From positions 14,240,928-14,304,927 of the forward strand of contig NC_080711.1 of assembly GCF_019097595.1 (NCBI RefSeq): a stretch of DNA of 64,000 bases, read 5' to 3'. Source of the DNA: Hemibagrus wyckioides. Lineage: Eukaryota; Chordata; Actinopteri; Siluriformes; Bagridae. Below the pieces are notes generated by a model that was not told the DNA's origin, did no database searches, and was given only the letters and a program-made list of their open reading frames with translations. The translations under genes and the position numbers were made by a program. Positions 10,641-20,912 of this stretch are shown here, piece after piece (the stretch's first letter is position 1; every line of letters begins with the position of its first letter).

Positions 10641-12119
10641 CTTACTTTGAAAGAGAACACAGAAGAATAAATAAAAAGAAGCAATTAAATATTAAAAAAC
10701 ACTGAGTCTGGATGACAGGGATGTAGTAGGTGTATATGTATATATAAGGGTTGAGGTTTCGTTGTGTTATTTATATGGATGCCAGATTGAAAATGCAGAG
10801 AGAAAGGAAAACAACTGTAGATGTACTGAAATGCCATGTACATGAACAAGGAGAAACAGTATGAAATCCACAGCGCCGTTGATGTATGGAATAACGGTGA
10901 AGGAGATCAACACATGAGTTTACAGACTTTCCACTAGTCCTAATGAGACAAAACTGTGATCGCATTTTGTGCCACGATCTCAAAATTGAAAATCATTTAG
11001 AAATATATATGAAAAGAAATGATCTGTAGCTGTTCTTACACTGAATTACTGACTTCCACTTCAGTTGTCTTTTAAATAGCCCATAATTGTCCTAATACTG
11101 GCATGATAAAACTATTTTATAATAAAATAATTAGTTTTGTGCATTTTAAGCAGTTTGGATCCCCCCAAAATTGACAGCCACATAAATAAATTATAAAAAA
11201 TAAAATAAAAAATACACAGCATAAAATCCACATGCTTAGAAACATTAATCGACAGCTCCAATCCTAATGACAGCAGGAAAACAGAACAGCAGATCTCTAT
11301 CTTCTACCATACATCCTCTACATCACCTTGTTTATTTTTCATTTATGTTATCTGTATCTGTCTGTCTACTTTTATTTGTGGGAAATTTGCAACAATACAT
11401 CTCCGCTCCAGTATCTGACATGCTCTATCGTTGTAGCCCTGTCAGACGCACAGTGGGGAAATCACTGACGCTTACTCTTTTCCACACGAATCTCACTTCC
11501 ATTACTGTTTACTCAAAACCTCAGCAGATAGCCAAAATACAAAAACACAAAAGGTTTACTTGAGTCAATACACCATAGCTGAATTTTCTCTCGTGACGAA
11601 GAAACCAGCAAGGTTAACATGTCTGGGAAGTTATTAAGCTTTGTATGAGAAAACCTCTCCAGCACATTGCAATTAAAGTTATTATATTTATTCAGACATT
11701 GTATTGTATTCTCATTCCTCTGCTCTGTAAAGGTTAATTTAATTCAATTTTATTTTTTTTTTATTCCATTTTTACTATTTGAATTCTATTCTATTTTTAT
11801 TCCATCTTTATAACATGGACAGTCATAAAAAGTGCATTTTGCTGAACGTTGTATTGTATGCTTGTGTATGGGAAATGATCAGGTTGTCTTCCCCACCTCC
11901 CCTGTCTATCATCACAAGCTTTTCACAAGCACTGAGATCCCACATCAAATCTTGATCTCTTGATAGAGATGACCAGTCGTCTCCCCAGAGCTTTACTTTT
12001 TCGGCTTGATTCAGACCTTCTGGATTGCATAGGTTCAAAGGTTCCTGATCGTATATGTGTAAAGATTTTCCTGTATATTGAATTTATCTGCTTCAGCAGA
12101 AAATCAATCACTCATTAGT
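10641..12119. other. Intergenic DNA
   Basis: AT-rich, with T-rich runs near 11740-11810. Nothing recognised. Confidence 0.35.
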
Positions 12120-12800
12120 CCATGTTGACATAATTGCAGATCTGTCAGTTGCACATTCATGCTGTGAACCTCTTTTCCTGCCATATCCCATAGGCACTGT
12201 ATTCGATTCACATCTGGTGACTGGGGAAGCCACTGAAGTCATGGTCATGGAACCAGGTTGAGATGATTTGTGCTTTATGGTGCGTTATTATGTTGAAAGT
12301 AACCATTATTAGATGGTGGTCATGGTCAGCATCGATACTCAATTAATATTAAAGGGCCCAGTGTGTGCGTGATGAAACCATTCTCCACACCTTTAAACCA
12401 CCACCATCAGCCTGAACTTTTGACACAAGGCAGTTTGTGCTTGTGGATTCATGCTGTCCATGCCAGATTTTGACCTTACCCTCTGTATGTCACAGAAGAT
12501 ATAGAGCTTCATTAGACCAGGTGACAGTTTTCCAAACTTCAACTCTAGTTTTGTTGAGCCTGCACCCACTCTAGCCTCAGATTCCTGTTTCTGGCTGACA
12601 GGAGTGGAACCTGATGTGCTGTTGTAGCCCATCTGCCTGAAGGTTTGATATGCATTCTGAGATGTTTTTCTCTTCACTACAGTTGTAATGAACAATTATT
12701 TGTGTTACCGTAGGCTCCCTGTCAAAACTGCCACTCTCCCTCTTACTGGTTTTTTTTTTTTTTCCTCTCTAGAAACTGAGAAATACAGGTGTGAAGTGGA
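12120..12800 (-). pseudogene. Decayed Tc1-like transposase (family A), catalytic half
   Basis: Read on the minus strand from high to low coordinate, it follows the order of a fish Tc1-like transposase gene: TTCAGGCAGATGGGCTACAA near 12640, then the SQKQE segment, then the VVV-rich motif (12393-12420), then further downstream blocks (GGGCCC...AATATTAATTGAGTATCG, ATGACCATGACTTCAGTGG, CCTATGGGATATGGCAGG). The longest surviving frame, 12393-12695, still shows RQMGYNS and QKQE but carries many substitutions. Frames are broken downstream. The terminal repeat is not identifiable. Family A is also represented at 815, 24655 and 28606. Confidence 0.65.
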
Positions 12801-13285
12801 CTCGGAGAATCATGTGGTGTCATGTGGTTTTTTCTCTTTTTTTTTCTCTTTAGATGAGATTTCCGTTCTCTGTTCGGTCAGTGACAGACATCTTTATTCT
12901 TCATGCGATGACAATAACTTCCCATTGTTTGAATAAGCTGATACTTCAATGCTTATTCAAAATATTGCACGTTCTGTGTGTGGGAGTGAGTCAGAACACT
13001 GTGAATAAATATTAACAAACTACAGTATAATTTATTGATTCTCACTTAAAGTTCTGATGATCACACGAATGTTGCGTCCGTTTTTTCCTTCTTTTTTTTA
13101 GATTAAGAAAATGATTTATGGTACTATCATGAAGATGAGGTTGCTCATAGCTAAACGCTATAAATGTAAAATTATGCTTTAATGTAGAATTGAAGATTTT
13201 TTTTTTGCCATATTTATACCTCATATTCATCTCATGGTTCAGGTACATTACCATTGGTTCATTCATTTATATATTTATTCAGTAT
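12801..13285. other. Intergenic DNA
   Basis: T-rich runs, nothing recognised. Confidence 0.35.
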
Positions 13286-13372
13286 AATTTCAGTAACCTC
13301 TTTATCCTGGTCAGGGTTCTGGTCAGGGTGTATACACCCTGGATGAGACAGCAGTCTATTGCAGGACAGATA
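13286..13372 (-). repeat. SINE-1-like 3' end fragment
   Basis: TTTATCCTGGTCAGGGTTC, GTGTATACACCCTGGATGAG and CAGCAGTCTATTGCAGGAC correspond to the reversed 3' portion of the tRNA-SINE family. Partial and mutated. Confidence 0.6.
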
Positions 13373-14299
13373 TAAATCATGTTTTATATTATATATCCAG
13401 TACATTTACCAATTTAAACCACTATATAGTGAAAGATATAAAACAAAATCACTATATCGCTATAATCCTTATATTCTCCCATATATGAAAAGCAGCAATA
13501 ATCTATACAATATAACACAATGTCTTTAAAATGTATGTTAAGCTGTGAAATATATCTAATGCTAAAATAGTTTTATTTCATTCCTACTTTTCTTTTCGAA
13601 AGAGTACAGAATGGAGGAATTATGTGGTCTCTACAGTATAGACAGTATGTGAGTGGTTCTAAACAAAGGACACAAAGGAAGGTCATTTATTTCAAAGTGT
13701 TGTGGAAATGGCAGTATCTTTATGTCATCTCATTAAAAGCCTCCCTGTGTATGCGGATACTGGTCCTTGGACGTTCTCTTTTCTGTCATCATGAATATTC
13801 TAATAAAAAAGTGTTCATGTGACATTTCTCTGTGGGGGATCGAGCTGTTGAACAATTCCTTCCAGGGAATCGTTTTAATAAGATGACTTTAATTTGATGT
13901 AAAATCTTTGATGAAAAATGATAAAATGGTCATAACATGCCATCAGAGCTACTCTTACACTCTCAGTTTTAATATAGTTGGAAATGCTAATGGAAAGGTG
14001 TCCTGTTCACCTGTTTATGTATGTACATATGTTATCGGTGTACATTAACATATAGTAACATGCTTTACACTGATTGTTATACATGCTTAGCATACATAAT
14101 GGAGTAGGATTGAAATGTATAGAACATCCTGTAAATAAACTTAGTGGGCATCGAGATTGAGTTTGATCTTTTTTTTTAGTTTTGTAACACTGCTGCTGCT
14201 ATGATATGACATTTTGCACATTCTGTATTGTTGCTCAATGTAACATTTAGTTATTTTTATGCACAGGAGGAGTCGGCTGGGTTTTCGTTTCACTGCAAG
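13373..14299. other. Intergenic DNA
   Basis: Nothing recognised. Confidence 0.35.
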
Positions 14300-14428
14300 T
14301 TAACCCTTGTGTTATGATTTAACATTTAACATGTGTTAACATTTGGACCCTTTGCTATTGTATGAGGTAAACTTGACCAGAGACATTGATATTTAGGTTT
14401 TAAAAGCACTACAGACAGACAGACAGAC

Positions 14429-14486
<58 letters not shown>

Positions 14487-14879
14487 TCCTTTACACATAT
14501 TGCCTTTATCTAATTTCCAAAGAATATAGATAACATTTGTGATTAATATTCGCAATTACTCGATCACGGGTAACAGTGAAAGAATCATTCGTTTTTGTGG
14601 TAAATTATAATTTGTGTAACAAAATATACTAGAATAAAGTCCTTGGTTAGATAAATCTAGGGAAAAAATGAAATGGGACAATATTATCTGGTTTATCAAA
14701 TACAGGTGATGGACAACAATAGAAGCACGGGAAACCAAAGATTATTACAGTCACTGTCTATGAAACACAGCTCTCAAAAACGCATCTGCAAATGCGAATG
14801 ATTTACAACAAACGTGAAACACTTTTAATAAAAACATATTAAATAGGTCAATTTGAGCCGAACACCACACAAGGGTTAA
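14300..14879. mobile_element. piggyBac-like MITE with TTAA target sites
   Basis: A TTAA at 14300-14303 is followed by CCCTTGTGT (14304-14312). At the other end ACACAAGGG (14867-14875), its perfect inverse, is followed by TTAA (14876-14879). TTAA duplication with a CCC...GGG terminal inverted repeat is the hallmark of piggyBac-superfamily insertions, and short CCCTTGTGT-ended MITEs are familiar in fish. The 572-bp interior has no transposase frame and includes a tetranucleotide microsatellite at 14410-14486. The element is non-autonomous. Confidence 0.7.
14410..14486. repeat. (ACAG)n(AAAG)n microsatellite
   Basis: Five ACAG units followed by fourteen AAAG units, inside the MITE. Seen directly. 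Confidence 0.95.
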
Positions 14880-14891
14880 ATACTGACTAGA

Positions 14892-14935
14892 ACTGTGTAT
14901 GTGACAAATAAAATCTTGAATCTTGAATCTTGAAG
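14892..14935 (+). repeat. LINE/SINE-type 3' tail
   Basis: TGTGTATGTGACAAATAAAA followed by about three (TCTTGAA) units. This is the usual 3' terminus of fish L2-clade LINEs and of the SINEs that borrow it. No body of the element is recognisable upstream, which is MITE. Confidence 0.55.
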
Positions 14936-15954
14936 TATTAAGAAAGACCATTAGACACTGACTCTTTCCATTTCTCAACACTTCAGTGACCTGCTTTCCG
15001 TGCCTTTGGGGATTTTTCTTTCATGAATAATAGACGGGTTTTGCCTTTACGCAATGCTGAGGATGTGGACAGGGTGAAGTAAGGGCCCAGTGGGTCCACC
15101 AGCTTCCTTACACCTTACTTTAAACTGCTAAAACACAGCAGGAGCAAAGAGGCTTATTTACACAATGTCACTACTAGAAGGACCTTCAGTTATTGACAAC
15201 TCAGGCTACAGTTTTCTGTATGCAAGGACGTATCTAGGAAGAACCAGTATGGAAGCGTGAGAGCTTTTTATTTCACTACCTTTTGCACTGAAGCTTTGTC
15301 ACTGAGGTAAAAGTCTTTCTAAGAGTGCAAAATTCATAAAGGCTAATGATCCTCAATATTGCCTGTGGAGAATCTATTGCTGCTGGTGCATGTCTGTTAC
15401 AAGCTATCTGTGTAGGCAGTTGGCAGCGCAAAAGCAGTGTAGAGAGACACATGCCTGGATTTATCCATATGAATGTGATTCATCATACTGCAGCCGTGGA
15501 AGGAGTGGTGAATTTTTAACAATTTTTTGATTTTTTTTTTTTTTTTTTTTTTTTAAATCAAATCCTTACTCAATGTACGTCTGAAGTGAATGATAAAAGT
15601 CTCTCTCTGCAGCATGTTTGTGCCTCACATCCTGGTTTTTGAATTGCATGCGTGCTTATAGGAATGCAGAGAGAAATAATGACACATCAGCACTGCAGGA
15701 AAGAGAGGGGTAGACAACCAAGCCAAAGAAATATGACATCAATTTAAGGTGACTGCCTAGCACAGAGTAATGTAGTGAAATTTATAACCTTTAGTGAAAC
15801 ATATGGGAAAGAGAAAGAATATATATTCATCTGCAAAATCTTGGGGGAAAAGTAAAAGAAGAAGAAAGACAGAGGGACAGAGGAGGGGAAATGGCCATCT
15901 AGGGAATGGTGAAGCCTGGAGCTTAATTAGCTGTACACAGAGATATTTCTCATA
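14936..15954. other. Intergenic DNA
   Basis: Includes a poly-T tract at 15531-15554. Nothing else recognised. Confidence 0.35.
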
Positions 15955-16435
15955 GCACAGTGCATAGGCGCTGGCATTTGAAACTGTCCCATCAGAGAGT
16001 AGCCCTGATTGGTGTGGCGACCTCCAGGTTCTTAAATTCATCCTACAACAAGAAGTTAGGAACAGATGCAGCCCCAGTGCCCTGGAGGCAAGCTTTAATT
16101 GGGTTTATCTACTCTAATAGAGCCACAAAGCTTATTCCTGGCAGCATCAGGACTGATAGTGTGGTGCTCTAATGGCTGGGAAGAACGCTCCAACGAAGGA
16201 AACCAATAAAGAAATAAAGGAGTGCAGCCTGAGATGTTGTGGGGTGACTTTAGAGAGGACAGGACTGGGAAAATTTACCAGATTTCAGTCAGCAGTTTCT
16301 GCTCCCTGTACAAACCTTTCAGCCAGAACCAATTTGAAAGTGATTGGATACATATTAGTGCTTGGCACACAGAAGCCTTTTAATTCCTGGATACAGTATG
16401 GAGGTGCCAGTGCACTGCAGCTGTAAGGGACAGTA
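15955..16435. other. Repeat-free block, possible conserved non-coding element
   Basis: About 480 bases of mixed composition with no similarity to the window's repeats. Two open frames of 70 and 84 codons on the plus strand abut at a TAATG junction (16170-16174). Neither resembles a known protein, and splice signals were not convincing, so I do not call a gene. The AT-rich homeodomain-like words TTTAATTGGG and CTAATAG occur. The conserved-element interpretation is inference only. Confidence 0.3.
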
Positions 16436-16489
16436 GGAATGTTCTATCAACAATTAAATTATTCTATGCGGTAATCAGTAGCATGCATC

Positions 16490-16490
<1 letters not shown>

Positions 16491-16548
<58 letters not shown>
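16491..16548. repeat. (AAT)n microsatellite
   Basis: About nineteen AAT units, seen directly. Confidence 0.95.
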
Positions 16549-16697
16549 GATGCACCTACAAAGCACACTTTCAATTTACAAGCTTCACATCTCCACCCCA
16601 GTCTATAATAGTATATCAAGAAAAACATTATAGTTTAGCTGAAAACATACTAGGTTTTCTTTGTAATCCAGATGCATTGAGGAGAGAAGCAGGGAGG

Positions 16698-16700
<3 letters not shown>

Positions 16701-16740
<40 letters not shown>

Positions 16741-16750
16741 AGAAGAAGAA
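16701..16750. repeat. (GA)n(GAA)n microsatellite
   Basis: About eighteen GA units followed by several GAA units. Confidence 0.95.
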
Positions 16751-19700
16751 TTAAGCCAGCTTAAAATATGAAACCCACAGTGATATTTCTGAGAACTACA
16801 GAATTTCCTGAACTAAAAGTTAAAAGTTTATCTTTTGGGTGTATCTCGATCAGAAGAAAAGTTATATTATTTTAAAAGTCTGTTTACTCCCAAATGAAAA
16901 AAGGGAGGAAATATCATATAAAGATGAAAGATTTTCATTCTGTCTGCCACACTGGAGCATTTGTCAGGTTGGTGTCTGATTACGAACTGAATTGATGTCT
17001 GTATCTCTATGGTACAACTTGATCATAGCATGACATTTATTGTGCGAGGAAATCCGACTTTCAGACTAAGATAGCAAAGAGTTCAAACAAATGGCAAACT
17101 AAATGTTTTCTCATCTGATACTTTATTTTTTTGGTGTCTTGCCAGAGTTCAACTATCTATAATGACATCTGATGGCCTTTGGCCAAACACACATATATTC
17201 ATTGATCTTTGATCTAACTGAACGTTGTGCTGTATTTATTGAGAAGCAAACAACAATAGGTTGGAGAAAGTAAACAGACAGGAAGACACAACACTAGCAG
17301 AGATGCATGACTGTTAGAAATGTCCATCTCTCTGCAGTATATCTGCCAACATTCCCCCAAACTAATCGGCCAGTGTACCTTGAAGAACACTGTTCTCATG
17401 CTGTTTAGTGCTTTCTGCAAACTGGCAACAGCTAAGCAGTGATCTAATAAGAATGATAAAAAGTCTTCCTCTATTCAGTAGCGTTGTACATGGCTCCCCA
17501 TAGATAGGGTTCTGTTTTGTAAGTTAGACAGCATTCAGGCCCCTTCTACTAATAAACCTCACCCTTTGAGAGCTCAGATCCACTTAATGACCCATGATGC
17601 AGACCTTTATAGCTATTGCATTCTCCACTACTTCCATACATGCATAAACAAGCATTTTCAGGTCTTAAACAGAACTTAATTTTAACTCCAGGAGGAACAC
17701 GGTGTAGTAGATGAGCAGGTGGGCAGCCAGTTGATGTTCTTGATCTAACATTTTGTAAGTGATACAGCTTGTTCCTTCTGTTTTAAACAAAAGAATTGAA
17801 TGTTGGATTAAGTCTCTACGTTTGAGGTACTGTGTAATAGACTCATGAATAACTGATTTTCTGAATACTGGTTTGGGAGAAAAATATCTTTAAAATATCA
17901 AAGGCCCAGTTATATGGATATATTTATATTTACTTGCAAATGGGTATGCAAGTGCGATTGGTACGCAATAAAACAATTCACTGTGTGCTGTTATAGGAGT
18001 TAATCAGTGACAGGGTGATGTGATATGTTGCTACCAAGAAGTTGAAATTTCTCAGTATGTCAGATTTTTCAGTATTTTCAGTATTTTTTCTTCTTATCCC
18101 ATGATTTCCTTCTTTCATAAAGCACAGACAATAGAGAATCCTTGCAAAAAATCCTAAACAAATGCTTCTTAAGAGCTTGTAAGAGCATGTAAGAGCTTAA
18201 TGATGTATTAAAACTGTCTGAGCTGTGCTATTGTACAAAATGAATCAACATCTTCTTACCAATCAGAATTGATCATTTTTGTACTAACAGTAATATACAT
18301 GTATGTTTAAATGTTATGATATTTTATGCAATTTGTGAGCTGCCACTTTCATCTGGATTTTGTCAGCTGATATTTAGTGCAGGTGCTCAGTTAAGGACTG
18401 GTTCTTCCTTCATCCTGTAACTGCATTTAATGATTATTTGTCAAGAATAACAGGCACTGCAGTTTAATTGTTACATGTTACATGCATTCAGTGTTTTTTG
18501 TCAAGCCTAATTATTATAAAACCTGTAGGTCACCCTAATCTGATCCTGATTATTAATTTAGTTCCTGATCTGCTTTATAATCTATCTCAACCCAATACTG
18601 TTTACTACAGTCAACATCTAATTAATCTCAATATAAACATTATTACATTGTCAAATAAATATGTATATATGGTTTTGTGGTCATTCATTAGTGGATAAAA
18701 TACTGGCTGCAATTGCAAAACCCCAAGAGATCATCATTATGAAACAAAAATCTTAAAAATAAACAAACAAAAAACGACTGTCTCTTACGTGTTTTTTTCC
18801 CTTCTATTTCACGAGGTCTCTCATATGTGTTGGTGCTCATCTGTCTAAGAGAGCACTGAGAAAGGAAATAGCAGATGGAGAGCTTACTTGTGTGTGAGTG
18901 TGTGCACTCATGTATCTGATGACTAGTTTTATTTTAACCCTAATAATAAAATGTAATATGGGTTAGTGTTAATCCTCTGCAGACTGAAAAATCAACCTGA
19001 CCATATGCTACCAGTTTTTTTTTTTTGCCAGCTCTTTGGAGTCAATAACAAACGTGATCTTGCATTTATGGGTTATTTGCTAATGAATGATATTACAGTG
19101 CTCTCATAGCTTACAATGGCTGTTCAAGTTTGTAAAGTTTGGGTTAGGGAGAAAATGACTAAAATAACAGATGCCTGCATGATCTCAGACTTAATCTCAT
19201 GCAACTTTGGAAAGGGCTCTGCCAAGCAAAACTTTACTTGGATTTCTAAATGAATAACTATGGAATAAAAATCATAACCACATAAAAACAAATCATAGTA
19301 GAATTTCTTTCTGTTTCGAATTTAGATTGCAGCAAATGTGACTCTGAGACACGGCAAATTGGGGAAATGCAGAACAGAATTTGTATTTTCATTAAAATTA
19401 AATGCTGTCCTTAAGGGTAATTGCACTAAACTGTGTATTACCAGATGTTAGGCAGTATTTGCAACTGAATTAGATAATCTAACAAAATGATCTTAAAAAT
19501 GATCATCACGAACACAGCAGTTTTAGGGTTAGGTTTCCAGTCTCAGAAATAAAGGTATCATAAATCTGTCGGAAAATTCAAGCTTTAACAAGATTTTAGA
19601 GTAGTGATCATTATAGCCCTTAGGCTACCTTAAATTAAATTTTAGCAAAAAACCTCTACACTCTGGTACTTATTTATTAGCATTCATATAACTTCATTGG

Positions 19701-19800
19701 TATGAAACCATAGGATACTGAACTTGGCGTTAATAACGGTTTTCCCCTACTGTAATGACACGCTTTCCACCTGAAGGCGGATAGACAAGCTCGACGCTGA
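16751..19800. other. Intergenic DNA upstream of nptx1
   Basis: AT-rich, with no gene or recognisable transposon. It should hold distal regulatory sequence for nptx1, but no specific element can be supported from the sequence alone. Confidence 0.35.
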
Positions 19801-19820
19801 TTCGACGAAAGCTTCTTCCC

Positions 19821-19902
19821 CGTTTATGACGCAAACAAACCTGTCCGCCGCAGACCACGCGCTATATAAACGCGGCGCGCGCCCCAAATCGGATTACACA
19901 CA
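19821..19902 (+). promoter_or_regulatory. nptx1: nptx1 core promoter
   Basis: A TATATAA box lies at 19863-19869, followed by GC/CpG-rich CGCGGCGCGCGCC (19871-19883). A start site would be expected roughly 25-32 bases downstream, near 19892-19900. TGACGCAA at 19827-19834, about 30 bases upstream of the TATA box, resembles an ATF/CREB or C/EBP-ATF composite site. The region from about 19760 to 19890 is much richer in CpG than the surrounding AT-rich DNA. Box positions are seen; factor binding and the start site are inference. Confidence 0.7.
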
Positions 19903-19950
19903 GTGAACAGCTCCACGGTGCTGAAATCAGTCAGCACACTAGAAGACTCC

Positions 19951-19986
19951 TCTCACACTCACACGCGCACACACACACACACAAAC
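19951..19986 (+). repeat. (CA)-rich tract in the nptx1 5'UTR
   Basis: A CA-rich run, interrupted by TC and CG, ends one short AAA(C) spacer before the nptx1 start codon at 19987. It lies downstream of the TATA box and so should be transcribed. Confidence 0.9.
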
Positions 19987-20869
19987 ATGGAGGCCAGAGC
20001 TAGAGGAATCCACTGGAAACTTTTCGCACTTTATTGCTTGTTGGCTAATGCCTTTGCCCAAGATTTCGGCCCGACGCAGTTTATCTGTACGTCCGTGCCC
20101 AAAGACGTGGACATTTGTACGGCCACGCTGCAGAACAGTGTGCCCGGTGAGGAGCTTAGAGCCACAGTCATGCAGCTCAGGGAGACGGTACTCCAGCAGA
20201 AGGAAACCATCGTAAACCAGAAGGAGACCATCAGAGAGCTCACGGCGAAGCTGGCGCGGTGCGAGAGTCAGCGCGCTCCCGAGGCTGGAGGAGGAGGGAG
20301 GCGGAAGGAGACGGGTTCGAAAAACACCATGGGGGATGTGTCGAGGGGTCCAAGTGAGACACTCGCACAACTCTCGCAGACTTTGCAGAATCTAAAGCAA
20401 AGATTAGAAAGCCTGGAGGTATGAGAAGAAGGTTTTAATTTGCTGCAGTGTGGTTTTGGAGTTTGGAAAAATGTAAATTAATGTTAATGTTAATCCTATT
20501 TAGTGCATTATTGGAAAAATAGTACATTGTGGAGTTTATAGGACTTGTTTTGAATATTTTAGGACTTCTTTATTACTTCACGCAGAATTATTCATTACCG
20601 CTGTAGTAGATGATTCGGTAGGTTATTAGGCAGCTGGCTCTTTTAACCAGTGCCACAGACTCTGTAAACTTTATTGAATGTAAAAGCATAAAAAATTAAC
20701 TCCTGCTTTTGCACAAATCTGTCCAACTGAGAACAAAGGTCTAATGATAAATTCTGCAGCCAGAAAGGCGCACTCTTCTCTGGCAGGAAAAAAAGGAAAA
20801 AACCTTACAGAAGTTAATCCTGCTTTAGCAGTTCTTTTCGTCCGAGATGAAACACACAAATCGGATTTT

Positions 20870-20912
<43 letters not shown>

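Noticed and set aside
14411..14486. CRISPR-like regular repeats
   Set aside because: This and the other tandem arrays in the window are simple microsatellites with no spacers, in a vertebrate context.
16172..16426. 84-codon plus-strand frame
   Set aside because: No homology recognised. It abuts another frame by chance; a vertebrate gene this size without introns or family resemblance cannot be supported.
19903..19986. In-frame upstream extension of nptx1 beginning at GTG
   Set aside because: It begins at GTG, encodes a repetitive His-Thr stretch from the CA repeat, and would bury the signal peptide. The ATG at 19987 gives a normal secreted protein of the expected length.
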